Assembly: GCF_024679095.1 (NCBI RefSeq)
Contig: NW_026110807.1
Span: 1-64,000, forward strand
Direction of reading: 5' to 3'
DNA length: 64,000 bases
Source of the DNA: Eriocheir sinensis
Lineage: Eukaryota > Arthropoda > Malacostraca > Decapoda > Varunidae
The position numbers and the translations under genes are program-made. This document shows positions 34,336-45,504 of the stretch, in pieces (within the stretch, counting starts at the first letter, position 1; every line of letters starts with the position of its first letter). Under the pieces are notes generated by a model. It searched no databases. It was not told where the DNA came from and worked only from the letters and a program-made list of their open reading frames with translations.

Positions 34336-34480
34336 AATTTCACAAGGTCTTTGGCTGGTGGGATGAGGGGGTGGGGAGGAGCCTTCGCCTTAGCTGTCCT
34401 TCATCTTCCACCTTTGATAAGATAGTTAGTGTAGCTTGTCACAAACAGCCTCGTAAGGACCAGCAGGTCTGCTGTTGTTT
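34336..34480. other. Unassigned 3' end-like segment
   Basis: Contains ggtgggatgagggggtgggg and cagcctcgtaaggaccagcag. Probably the 3' UTR of another LINE. No coding signal. Confidence 0.35.
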
Positions 34481-35105
34481 ATCTTTCCTTTGTGTTTCTT
34501 TGTGCTCTTGAAGGAGGTCAAGTCATAGGCAGGAGGAAATGCAATGAAGACTATTCCAGAGTTTACCAGTGCAAGGGATGAAAGAGTGAAGATGCTGGTT
34601 AACTCTTGCATAAGGGGTTTGGGCTATAGGGATGAGCTAGAGTAGAAAGTCGAGTGCCGCGGGAGAGGGGGGCCATCCAGTTAGCAAATCCAGAAGAGCA
34701 GTCAGCATGAAAATATTAATAGAAGATATAAAGAGAGGCAACATAGCCCGGAATTTAAGAGGTAGAAGACTGTCAGTATAAGGAGGGGAGTTGATGAGAC
34801 GAAGAGCGTTTGACTATACTTTGTCGAAGAGAACTGTGTGAGTGGAGCCCCCCCACACAAGTGATGCATACTCAATACGAGGGCGGACAAGGCCCCTGTA
34901 TATGGAGAGCATTTTTGCGGGGGAGAAAAACTGGCGGAGACCATACAGAACGCCCAACCTCGAGGGAGCTGATTTAGTGAGAGAGGAGATATGGAGTTTC
35001 CAGTTGAGATTTTGAGTTAAGGATAGGCCAAAGATGTTTAGTGTAGGAGAAGATGACAGCTGAGTGTTGTCGAAGAATAGAGGATAGGTGTTTGGAAGAT
35101 TGTGT
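34480..35105 (-). pseudogene. LINE D copy 4 (inverted 3' end)
   Basis: Minus-strand frames at 35,179-34,814 and 34,944-34,702 read RHNLPNTYPLFFDNTQLSSS, LTQNLNWKLHISSLTKSAPS and the VWGGSTHTVLFDKV tail. They then decay through frameshifts to TSFKS near 34,520. Only the region after the active site remains. At about 35,105 it fuses to the end of an RTE-like fragment. Confidence 0.7.
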
Positions 35106-36400
35106 CTTCCATGCATTACTATGTTTGGCCATCTCTCTCCACTCATCTTTACCACATGTCCAAACCATCTCCTTTGCATATCTTTATTTGTCCAATATAG
35201 TGACTGACCGTCCTGTTCGTCGCCTCACCTCCTCATTTCTCACTCTGTCCTCCCATGTGAAACCACAGATCCTTTTCAAACATTTCATCTCAAAGGCGAT
35301 CAACTTCCTCTCTTCCACCTTTCTCAGAACCCAACATTCTGCTCCATATAAGGCAGTTGGTATCACTGCTGCTGATAACAGTCTCAGTTTGAGACGTCTG
35401 CTCACAGTGTTACTTCTCCAAAGCTTTTCCAGTCTACCAAATGCTCTTTGTCCCATTACAAACCGTTCTCTCACAGACCTTTCCGTTTTGCCTTTTTCTC
35501 CTATGTGTACTCCCAAGTGTTTAAAATCTTCAACTAGTTCTATCTCTACTGTGCTGAGTCGTATGTTCAGCACTTCTCTTTCTCTACCGATCTTCATGCT
35601 CTTAATTTTGTTCTTATTGATTTCTAATTTGAATCCTTCGCACTGTTCTTCTGTCTTCTCCACCATTCTCTGTAAACCATCCCTGGTCTTAGCCACTATC
35701 ATGCACTATATCGTCGGCATATATCATGTTTGTGAACTTCACACCGTTCACCTCGACGCCCCCTCTTCCTCTTCGAGTGCTTCCAGCATAACTCTCTCAA
35801 GGTATAAATTATATAGGTTCGGAGAGGGAGGACAACCCTGGATCATTCCTCGTGTTGTTGGAAACATTTCTGTCACCACATCTGCTTTCCTTACTCTTGC
35901 TGTTGTGTTGCCATACAACTCTTCTATTGCTCTTACCAGACTCTCCTCGAATCCCCAACTCCTCATCACTCTCATATTTCCCTCTCTATGCACCGAATCA
36001 AAGACTTGTTTAAAATCAATAAGAGCACAGTATGTATTTTGGGCCTTTTCCCATATTTTCTCTATTATCTGTGTAAGTGTAAAAATGTGGTCTGTCGTCC
36101 CTCTTCCGCTTCTAAAGCCTGCTTGTTATTCTCCATAAATTTATTTTCTCTTCTTTTTATTCTATTGTGTATTGTCTTGGCAAATACCTTGTAAGCGTGA
36201 GGAAACAAGCTTATTGGTCTATAATTAGCGCACTCTGCTGTATCTCCTTTCTTATGAATGGGGATAATTTCTGCCTGTCCCCATTCTTCTGCTACGCCTT
36301 TTCCTTCAATAGCACCCTGACAAATCTTATGCAGCCACCGGGCGATCACTGCACCCCCTGCCTCCAGTAGCTCCTTCGGCATTCCGTCCACTCCCAGCTT
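35106..36400 (-). pseudogene. RTE-like LINE reverse transcriptase fragment (LINE G)
   Basis: On the minus strand: [40 protein letters not shown] and [16 protein letters not shown] (36,370-36,065), the RT entry. Then WGFEESLVRAIEELYGNTTA and GMIQGCPPSPNLYNLYLE (35,993-35,748; the usual GxxQGxxLSP box), and the C-terminal part (35,702-35,184) with LYGAECWVLRK and MKCLKRICGF. The active-site FADD box is missing through a deletion between 35,748 and 35,702. The tail near 35,150 reads RRWFGHVVKM. Confidence 0.7.
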
Positions 36401-36842
<442 letters not shown>

Positions 36843-37959
36843 GCCAGTTCTATTTGTGATGTAAGGGAGGTTCAGACGTGACTTACCACGTGTTCATTTT
36901 CTCGCCAATGATGTTCAACAGTGGCAGGAGTGGGCCGCTTACTGTGAAGTTGCTTGGATGTCCTCTAAGTGCCAGCAACCCAACCCACTGAAACGAAAGT
37001 TACTAATATAGAAGGATCCTACCTAGTATGTTTTACCAGGAGATGCTGTTGCAAGGGCAACCCTGTCATATGAACTGCAATCTTCACAGTCCACAATCAA
37101 GTTTCACTGCCCATTGTGGAGGTGTATATTTGAAAAACAGAGAATTATCTTAAGTTCGATGTGACAAATCAAGTCAGTTGATCATCATCATTCATCAGTC
37201 ACTGATCATCACCCTTCTCTATTGGAGGGCACACCGGCAGATGCGTTTCATCGGTCACCCTACGTCATTATATACGAAGGCTCCGTTAAGCAAGTCACCG
37301 TGCAGCGCCCTTCCTTTCTTCTGAAACCCACATCTGGATCAGTAGATTTTCTCCAACCATATCTGTTATAATATTCCCCTTGATGTTCGAAACTCACGGT
37401 TACTTCTTAAGCCCTGTAGGACACACTAGGAGTGACCATTATCGCTGGGTCACTGCGTGAAAGTACTGTTGGTCTCTTGAGTCATTGCTTATCTAATTAA
37501 TAACCAGCCATTCACACACTGACAGTAGCCCATAGGACTTACAAATGCTTCCTCTCAAACTTCTACGGGTCACCCCGCTAACCCATCATGGGCAAAAAAA
37601 AAATGGATAGAAAATGGGTTCTGGCAATATTACCAAAAACATATATGGGAAGACATAAATGATAAGGGGCACCATAGAAGTAGGAAAGGGATAATCTGAC
37701 ACTTAGCCAATTGGCGGCGTCACTGTCAACCGATTACTATGGGAAGCCTCGGATTGGTGCATTTTATCATTTATAAGATCTTTGTTACACTAGCAAATAT
37801 CTTACAGATGATAGAGGACACCATCCTGTGGCTTCCCATTGTAATCAGTCGCCAGTGGCCCAGCCAAGCGGCTGTGTATTAGTTAGATTTTTCCCTTCAT
37901 ACACGACTGGAGCATAATACCATTTATAAGGTCTTTGGCATGGTATATGTATATATATT
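36843..37959. other. No gene seen
   Basis: Unassigned unique-looking sequence. All frames are short; I see no repeat family or RNA gene. Confidence 0.4.
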
Positions 37960-38105
37960 AGTCATGTATCGGATGTCAGATTTTAGAGATTCGCGGATGC
38001 GGATGTGTATGCGGATGTCATATTTACTTATTTTGAGGATGCGGATGCGGATATCAGATTATGACATCCTCACGGATGCAGATGCCGATGGGGATGTGTG
38101 CAAGG
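37960..38105. repeat. GGATGC hexamer cluster (left)
   Basis: Degenerate repeats of gcggat: gcggatgcggatgtg and related words at about 37,995-38,100. A matching cluster lies at 39,115-39,225. Confidence 0.7.
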
Positions 38106-38127
38106 TTTTGGTAATTCAATAATTAGC

Positions 38128-38446
38128 ACCTTTTTTTTTACATCTCGGCCTATAGCGCCGGTAGGTTTTCTTCTTGGGCCTAGTGGTCGGTCGTCCCAAG
38201 CCCCTCATGGCACAGCCAATTTTTTTTTTATAGTGGCGCCAGTTATGCTAGGCTCATGCTGCCCCCTGGAACTCATTCTTGATTCACTTGGACGATATCT
38301 TCTAGAGTCTGGGTTAATGGGTAGTCTTCAGGCCACTCGGCGGTGACTGAAAAATCCCAGGTGGTAGCGTGCACATTCGAATTGACGTTGTCCATGGCGC
38401 CGTGAATGCTAGGCTCGCACACTAACCACTCAGCAACCGCCTATCT
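38128..38446 (-). mobile_element. tRNA-derived SINE, copy 3
   Basis: Minus-strand head taggcggttgctgagtggtt, B-box-like aattcgaatg, body gatttttcagtcaccgccg at about 38,340. The poly-A tail is short (eight T at 38,132). It lies between the two GGATGC clusters. Confidence 0.75.
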
Positions 38447-38559
38447 ATTGCAAGATGTTAGCTGGTTTTCTTACACAATACTGCATTATGTAATTTTAAA
38501 GCTTTATGACGAATTTCAGCCACACATAATGTGTGTTACCAGATGCGGAACAGAAATCT

Positions 38560-38660
38560 GGTTGATCTTCTTCACTTTGCCGCCCCCGAAGTATTGCGCC
38601 GGGGACATATGTCCCCCCAACCCCCCTCCCCCTCCCTCGTGACGCCACTGCACAAGGGTC
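38560..38660. mobile_element. Solo hAT-like terminal sequence
   Basis: cccctccccctccctcgtgacgccactg, read on the other strand, starts cagtggcgtcac and is followed by G-rich sequence, like the ends of the hAT element at 25,740. No partner end found. Confidence 0.4.
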
Positions 38661-39114
38661 CGACATGCAGGAGATGAGCGGGGAGGGGGTCGTGGTCCAC
38701 TACACCCAGGGCGCCTCGGAACGCCGCCGGGCTTAACCTGACTCTCTCTCTCTCTCTCTCTCTCTGCCGGCCAGGCTGCTTCTCTTCATACCTACACAAT
38801 ATTACATATAGTACATACAGTTACACAGTTCAATACATACATACATACTTTTACAAATTTACGTGATACATAAATACTGCATAGTTACTATGTAAAATTA
38901 TCTCCATCCTTCTGCCCTTCCGCAAAATTCTTTACACCTTAGGTTGTGTAAATTTGAAAGGAAATGAATAGGTATAATTTTAGTAGAAAATGAACATGCA
39001 TTAATTAATTTTCTTCAACTTTGCAAGCTCTGTACTCTGTAGTCTGCATTGTGATATCTAAGTCTGTGACTCTGTAATGAATAAAATATATCCGCAACAT
39101 CCTCTTTGTGTAGT
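38660..39114. other. No gene; short (TC)n
   Basis: Unassigned. Contains a short (TC)n at 38,741-38,764 and acatacatacat words near 38,838. Confidence 0.4.
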
Positions 39115-39224
39115 GCGGATGCGGATGCCGATGTTTAGTTCATCACAAATGCAGATGCGGATGCGGATGTTTCATTTATTAGAAATGCGGATGCGGATGC
39201 GGATGTGACAAATTATGTGGATAA

Positions 39225-39225
<1 letters not shown>
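39115..39225. repeat. GGATGC hexamer cluster (right)
   Basis: gcggatgcggatgc repeats in the same orientation as the left cluster. Ends just before the (TA)n array. Confidence 0.7.

Positions 39226-39227
<2 letters not shown>

Positions 39228-39311
<84 letters not shown>
39228..39311. repeat. (TA)n microsatellite
   Basis: About 84 bp of TA dinucleotide. Confidence 0.95.
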
Positions 39312-39313
<2 letters not shown>

Positions 39314-39329
39314 CGGTCAATCTTTTTTT

Positions 39330-41190
39330 TTTTAACAGCATGAGAGAAAGCTCAAGGGCACTAAAACAAAGTAGCAACTAAAAAGCCAGCCGAGCGCTGC
39401 TCCAACAACAGAAAACAGAACAAGAGGCCAAAAGAAAAGATCCATTTCGGGAGAAGAGGTGTCTTGACATTCCTCTCTTGTAAGAGGTCGTCATAAGCAG
39501 GAGGAAATACAAACAGAGGAAGGATGTTCCAGAGTGTACCAGTAGAAGAGATACAAGAATGAACACGCTGGTAAATTCTTGCATAAGGGGTATGGACAGC
39601 ACAGGAGTCAGAAATAGTAGAAAGTCAAATACAGCGGGAGGGGAGGAGGCATGCAGTTAGTAAGTTTGGAAGAGCAGTCGGAATGTAAATATCGGTATGA
39701 GATAGAAAGAGATGCAACACACTGTCAGTAAGAGGAGGGGAGTTGAAGCCATTGCCTCCACTCTGTCCAAGAGAGCTGTGTGTGTAGAGCTCCACCACAC
39801 ATGAGATGCATACTCCATACCAGGGCGGACAAGGCTCTCGTATATGGACAGCATCTGTGTGAGGGAGAAGAACTGGCGGAGACGATACAGAACGCCTAAC
39901 CTGGAGGAAGCTGATTTTGTAAGAGAGATGTGAAGTTTCCAGTTAAGATTTTGAGTTAAGGATAGACCGAGGATATTTAGTGTAGAAGATGACAGCTGAG
40001 TGATGTCAAAGAATTGGGGATAGGATTTGGAAGATTGTGCCGAGTTGATAGGTGGAGAAATTGAGTTTTTGAGGCGTTGAAGGACACTAGGTTCCTCCTG
40101 CCCCAATCAGAAATGATTGCAAGATCTGAGGTTAAGCGTTCAGAAGCCTTCAGCCTGAAATCATGTAATTCCTGTGGGGAAAGTCTTCTACTAAATTATG
40201 TTGAGTAATGCAGAGTTGAGTCATCAGTGTACGAGTGAAGAGAACAGTTTGTTGTGGAAAGATATCAGATGAATCATAGAAACCTTGTAGGAGATAGGAT
40301 AGAGCCCTGCAGGACGCCACTACTGATAGGTTTATGGGAAAAAAACTACCGCAATACCACAGCAGAGATAGAGCAGCCGGCGAGAAAAATGGAGACGAAA
40401 GTACAGAGAGAGCGATACATTCCGTAGGAGGGTAGTTTGGAGAGCAAAGATTTGTGCCAGACTCATCCAAAGGATTATGATATGTCAATGGCAACAGCAA
40501 ACGGCTAAGAGAGGATAACCAGGAGACAGTTCAGAGAGCAAGAAGATCACCAGTAGAAAGCACCTATCACCACTTCTGACATTTTATCTGATCGGCAGTA
40601 CTGGTTCCGCAGTACTGCCGATCAGATAAAATGTCAGAAGTGGTGATAGATGCTTATGAATCTCCCGGTTAAGGATTAATTCAAAAGCTTTATAAAGACA
40701 GGAAAGTAAAGCTATAAGACGGTAGTTTGAGGGATTGGAACGGTCACCCTTCTTAGGCAAAGGTTGTATGTGGGCGTACTTAAAGCATAAAGTAAAGATA
40801 AGTGTTAAAGGCAGAGACGAAAGAGTTTAATCAAAAAGGATGTCAGCACGGAAGGACAGTTTTTAAGGACAATAGTGGGCACTCCATCAGGCCCATAAGC
40901 CTTCTGAGGATTGAGGCCAAGGATAACATAGAACTCATCTATCATAAGAATCTTAATAACAAGCATAGTGGAGTCAAAGGGGGGATGATTAGCCGGAATA
41001 TGCATTGAATCGTCCAGATTGGAGTTTTTACAGAGAGTCTCAGCGAAAAGTTCAGCCTTAGAGATAGATGTGATGGCGATGCTGCCGTCAGGATTAAGGA
41101 GAGGAGGGAAAGATTAAAAAGTGAAATTGGAGATGATTTTGGCTTGGTGCCAGAAGTCTCATAGCACGAGAACAAGCGTGATTGAACTAA
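39330..41190 (-). pseudogene. LINE D copy 5 (inverted)
   Basis: Minus-strand order: linker (41,202-40,942), RT entry NPQKAYGPDGVPTIVLKNC at 41,005-40,805, RT middle at 40,500-40,150 in broken frames, C-terminal part 40,106-39,657 (LTQNLNWKLHISLTKSASS, YASHVWWSSTHTALLDRV), end 39,602-39,378. At 40,564-40,649 the element carries a perfect 40-bp palindrome that doubles the ADRQY region. The active-site box is not legible. It is truncated at about 41,190. Confidence 0.7.
40564..40649. repeat. Perfect 40-bp inverted repeat with 6-bp loop
   Basis: Arms 40,564-40,603 and 40,610-40,649 are exact complements around gttccg. One arm is in the LINE's minus orientation, the other is an extra plus-orientation copy of the same LINE segment. 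Confidence 0.9.
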
Positions 41191-41655
41191 TGCTGGGATC
41201 ACACATCCGCGATTTCGCTCTGCGACAGTTGGCGATTTTGAAAATTTCCGAAATCGGCATATACGCTCGACATCGTAGCGACGTCCCTGCGATTAGTCGC
41301 AATAGTCGCTCGATAAAGTTCGCGCGACTTGCGGGTGCCGGCCCGTCGCGCGAACATTTTGAAATGCTCAAAAAGTTCGCAGAAAGTTTGCCATATTGGC
41401 CAAATCGCACGACTATTCGCACGGTTGAGCACGGGACCATCGCAGTATGCGCTCGCATACCCTCGTCAAACGCAAGGTGTCGCGGTGTATGCGAGCGTAT
41501 ATGCGAGCGACTTTGTACATCGTGCGTATGGCAGCGACGCTGCTTCGGAAAGCGAGATGGCAGCGAGCGAGCGGGAAGGTGTGAAAAACCGTTGGCGAGC
41601 GACCACTCGCTCGCACTCACACTGTCCTGCCACACGCCGCTACCCTGCCCGCCTG
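41191..41655. other. Unassigned, possible MITE remnant; no gene
   Basis: Begins tgctgggatcacacatccgcg, which resembles the end of a Harbinger/ISL2EU-type element. It contains many cgagcg words. The far end (tggcaggacagtgtgagtg on the other strand) matches only partly. Overlapping open frames here occur on both strands and are probably chance. Confidence 0.3.
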
Positions 41656-41744
41656 CAAAATAATAGCCTAGTATTCATGAATTTATAATATAGCATATTA
41701 ACCCTAACTGCTAAATAATAGTCTAGTATTCATGAATGGAAAAT
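41656..41744. repeat. AT-rich minisatellite, left flank of the Maverick
   Basis: Words such as ctaaataatagtctagtattc recur. The same family continues on the right side of the Maverick (56,073-56,345). The last six bases, gaaaat (41,739-41,744), are the left target duplication. Confidence 0.75.
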
Positions 41745-42039
41745 AGTAGTAGGTAATGGTGACAGTGACGGGACCAAAATAATTCGCAAGCATGATCAAG
41801 AATTTGCAGCCAAAAAAAAATGACGTCGAAAAATTTTGTACGTCGAATTTCCCGGCCGTGCGGCCAGTCAGCCGGACGGCCAGCCAGCCAGCCGCGCGGG
41901 CAGCCAGCCGCCGAGGGGACCTCCCCACTACCCAACCGGGGAGTGGTCACAAACCTACCCAAAAGTGACCATTTCCCCCCCCCCCCCCCACCCACCCACC
42001 CACCCCACCCCAAACACCCACCACCTTCCACGCCATCGT

Positions 42040-42480
42040 GTCTCCCCGGAGGCCTGAGCGTCACCCTCCTGCCGGGGATTGGTTAGGGGCGTCCTTTCGC
42101 GCGGTGCCGGGCGTCGCCTCCTGCCGGGGATCGGTTAGCGCGAGCGGTGACGTGTTCAGGGGATCGGTTAGGCGTCCTATCGCGCCCTCCTGCGGGGGAT
42201 CGGTTAGCCCGAGCGGTGCCTAGTTCAGGCGATCGGGTCGGGGCGTCCTATCGCGCCGTGCCGCGGCCACACCCTCCTGCACGGGGATCTGTCCTTTCGC
42301 ACCGTGCCGGGGGATCGGTCCTTTCGCGCCGTGCCGGGGCGTCCTTTCGCCCCAGTGCCGGGGGATCGGTCCTTTCGCACCGTGCCGGGGCGTCACCCTC
42401 CTGCCGGGGGATCGGTCCTTTCGCACCGTGCCGGGGCGTCACCCTCCTGCCGGGGATCGGTTAGCGCGAGCGGTGACTTG
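42040..42480. repeat. GC-rich minisatellite in left TIR
   Basis: Degenerate units built from cctgccggggatcggttag, gcgcgagcggtga and cctttcgcaccgtgccgggg. Variable unit length. Mirrored at 55,430-55,760. Long GC-rich frames here are products of the repeat. Confidence 0.8.
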
Positions 42481-42804
42481 TTGGGCGGAGGCCTGTGGCT
42501 ACCTTTCCCCCTCCCTCTCCCTCTCCCGCTATTGATTTTTTTTCCAGTTTGCCAGCATGTGTGCGTGTCCCCCTCTATGCCCTACCGGTGACTTGATGGT
42601 CAGTCTGAGGTACCACTACCCCTCCCTCTACCCGCTATTGATTTTTCAGTTTGCCAGCATAAGCGTGTGTGTGTGTGTGTGTGCGTGTGTTACTGTTGAT
42701 TTTCATATTGACTGGAGTTATATCGATTGTCTTGGGGTAGGAACGGGAAAAGTAGATTTTATACATTTTTATTGAAATATAGTGGAAAAAATGGTATGAC
42801 AAGT

Positions 42805-43515
42805 TATTATATTACCTTAATCTAGTCTATTTTATTTGTTCTTTCTTAATCCAGGCTAATTTGTTCTTTCTTAATCCAGACTAAATACATGCTATGCCTA
42901 CTAGTCTATTTTATTTGTTCTTTCTTAATCCAGGCTAATTTGTTCTTTCTTAATCCAGACTAAATACATGCTAAGCCTACTAGTCTATTTTATTTGTTCT
43001 TTCTTAATCCAGGCTAATTTGTTCTTTCTTAATCCAGACTAAATACATGCTAAGCCTAAAAACAAAAATACACATTCGCCATAAAAAAAAATATATCGAT
43101 TGTCTTGGGGTAGGAACGGGAAAAGTAGATTTTATACATTTTTATTGAAATATAGTGGAAAAAATGGTATGACAAGTTATTATATTACCTTAATCTAGTC
43201 TATTTTATTTGTTCTTTCTTAATCCAGGCTAATTTGTTCTTTCTTAATCCAGACTAAATACATGCTATGCCTACTAGTCTATTTTATTTGTTCTTTCTTA
43301 ATCCAGGCTAATTTGTTCTTGCTTAATCCAGACTAAATACATGCTAAGCCTACTAGTCTATTTTATTTGTTCTTTCTTAATCCAGGCTAATTTGTTCTTT
43401 CTTAATCCAGACTAAATACATGCTAAGCCTACTAGTCTATTTTATTTGTTCTTTCTTAATCCAGGCTAATTTGTTCTTGCTTAATCCAGACTAAATACAT
43501 GCTAAGCCTAAAAAC
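42805..43515. repeat. 79-bp tandem repeats in left TIR
   Basis: Units of the type ctagtctattttatttgttc, each with two tgttctttcttaatcc words. Three units at about 42,825-43,060 and four at about 43,196-43,510, within a duplicated block that starts atatcgattgtcttgggg (42,720 and 43,092). Four units in the right TIR. Confidence 0.85.
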
Positions 43516-43845
43516 AAAAACACACATTCGCCATAAAAAAAAATGACATATTACAAACTCACACCGTACAGGCTCAAAGAAATACAATGGAAACCCACCA
43601 TCCTACCCTTTTTTTTTTTCCCTCCCCCAAAATAAATCCTAATTGAAAGAGACATATTACAAACTTATGTCGTACATGCCCAAAGACAGCCCATAAAAGG
43701 ATGACAACACGAGTACATATACAAATGAAGAAAAAAATACACAACACAAGCACATATATATAAAAAATAATACACACAGAGCGAGTACATATATAAAAAA
43801 AATTGTTAAGCACTAAATATAGGACTCTCATCAAGAACATTTATA

Positions 43846-44885
43846 TAAAAAATAATACACACAGAGCGAGTACCGGTTAGGGGCGTCCTTTCGCACTGTG
43901 CCGGGGCGTCACCCTCCTGCCGGGTGGACTTAAGACTCGAGTTTTGGAGCACGACATGTGTGTTTGGGCGGGAAAAAAAAACTGGTGTGCATGCGGCTTG
44001 GTCCCCTACGCCTTTTCCGGCGTGCCCACGCCACCATGTCTCCCCTACCCCTTCTATACCCACCCTTATGCGAGCGTCGGCTTGTTGGGCGGAGACCTGT
44101 GGCTACCATTCCCCACCTCCTCCTTGGGCGGAGGCCTGTGGCTACCATTCCCTACCTCCCTCCACCCAGGGAAATTTATTGAAGAAAAGTTGCTCATTTT
44201 ATCACGAATGAGTCTGTGAAAAGTATAGTTTATAAACTTATAAGGAGAGAAAGAGAGAGAGGAGCGAGAACGGGGAAAAAAAAAAAAAAAGTAGAACAGC
44301 GGAAGCAAAGCCTCGGCTTGGTGACCGAGTTATTTATTGCCTCCGAGCACCCGCCACCACGCCACGCCGTCTCTTTTCAGTCCATCTGCGACAATCGAAG
44401 CGAAGGGAGACACGAGCGTGAGTAAAGTGGTGTATATGCGTAACCGTTTCGTCTGTGAAAAAAAGAGTGTGGGGAACGTGCGCTATCGGTGTGATTTAAG
44501 CTGCGTATACCTCCGATTTCCCACGACCGTATTTTATATATGAAAATTGGACGACAGTCAGTCAAACCGACCAAAAGGGTGTGCTACGCGCTGAGCATCG
44601 CCCTCCTGCCGGGATCGGTTAAGGGTGCCGTTCGCTCCGTGTTGGGGAGCCACCACTATCTTTCACGCTATGCCGGCGCGTGCCTCCCTCCAGCCACCAT
44701 TGACGCCCCCCGGTGAAGTATGGGTATGTGTTTGGGCTAGCGTGAGCGCTGCTTAGCCCCCGATCCCTCGCGAACGGCGGCGGCGGCGGCGGCTGAGGTT
44801 TGAAAAAGGGGTGTGTGGGGAGACGTCCGTGTGATTTGCGCATATTTTATATACACGCGCTTGAAAAAATCCGCATGAATTGTGT
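43846..44885. other. Maverick left internal region, no gene; partial TIR duplicates
   Basis: 43,846-43,925 repeats pieces of the TIR (cacacagagcgagtac, then the ggggcgtcaccctcctgccg unit). ttgttgggcggagacctgtgg at 44,088 and tcttgggcggaggcctgtgg at 44,122 echo the TIR word at 42,479. Around 44,405 there is the word gggagacacgagcgtgagtaa, which recurs before the macro-domain gene. Possibly promoter and leader DNA. Confidence 0.5.
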
Positions 44886-44900
44886 ATATTTTATATAAAT
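44886..44900 (+). promoter_or_regulatory. TATA-like element before the acidic-polymerase frame
   Basis: tattttatataaat lies about 20-34 bases before the ATG at 44,920. A similar word, attttatatacacg, lies at about 44,842. The position fits a short-leader viral-type promoter, but it is close to the start codon, so the true start could be downstream. Confidence 0.4.
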
Positions 44901-44919
44901 GAACTAAAAAAAAAAAAAA

Positions 44920-45436
44920 ATGGAAGATACCGGCGATAGTAAGGATAATTGTTTGAGTTTCAAAAAAGAGATAAATGAGGAGGTAGATAAACTCATGGAC
45001 ATTATTAACAGCAGTGGCGAAGGAGAGGAGGATATGGACGGTAATTGTTTGAGTTTCGATGAAGAGATAGATAAACTCATGGGCATTATTATCAACAGTG
45101 GCGAGGAGGAGGAGGAGGAGGAGGAGGAGGAGGAGGAGGAGGAGGAGGAGGAGGAGGAGGAGGAGGAGGACTGGGAGGAGGAGGACGAGGCGGAGGAGGA
45201 GGAGGAGGAGGAGGAGGACGGGGAGGAGGAGGAGGATGAGGAGGAGGAGGACGGGGAGGAGGAGGAGGAGATGGATGATGATGTTTGCTTGAGTTTCGAT
45301 GAAAAGAGAAAGGAGGAGCTAGATAAATTCGCTGACATTACTATCAGCAGCGGCGGAGAATGGGACGGAGAGGAGGAGGAAGAGAAGGAGGAGGAGGAAG
45401 AGGAGGAGGGCGAAGATTGTAGCGACAATGCTATTA

Positions 45437-45469
<33 letters not shown>

Positions 45470-45504
45470 GTGACAGGGGGTTTGCCGCGCATACCCCTGT
45501 CTGA
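44920..45504 (+). CDS. Acidic N-terminal ORF, in frame with the DNA polymerase
   Basis: From the ATG at 44,920, 194 codons encode a protein with three copies of an NCLSFDEEIDKLM-like motif (residues about 10-32, 44-63 and 122-145), each followed by an IIxSSGE-like stretch. They are separated by long glutamate runs from (GAG)n, and a run of aspartates from (GAT)n lies near the end. The TGA at 45,502 is the only stop before the polymerase N-terminus, which is read in the same frame without an obvious new start. So this may be the acidic N-terminal domain of the polymerase, cut by one nonsense change. The alternative is a separate acidic protein. Function unknown. Confidence 0.6.

Larger units (their letters stand above)
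41745..43845. repeat. Maverick left terminal inverted repeat (about 2.1 kb)
   Basis: Complementary to 54,632-56,072. Order inward: end motif, cggccg-rich block, C-tract at about 41,968-42,010, GC-rich minisatellite, (GT)n, 79-bp repeats (duplicated as a 370-bp block), a stretch of about 180 bp absent from the right copy, and the tail of the rightmost gene (on minus, ending NVLDESPIFSA). It is about 0.65 kb longer than the right copy because of these duplications and the extra stretch. Confidence 0.9.

Noticed and set aside
41121..41663. 180-codon plus frame and 158-codon minus frame overlapping
   Set aside because: Both arise from cgagcg-rich sequence of a probable MITE remnant; no recognisable motif.
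42147..42591. Arg/Pro/Ser-rich frames in the TIRs
   Set aside because: Products of the GC-rich minisatellite, present on several frames and both strands.
42805..43515. Regular repeats that look like a CRISPR array
   Set aside because: Units are contiguous with no unique spacers, lie in a transposon TIR and are mirrored on the other side; the genome is eukaryotic.
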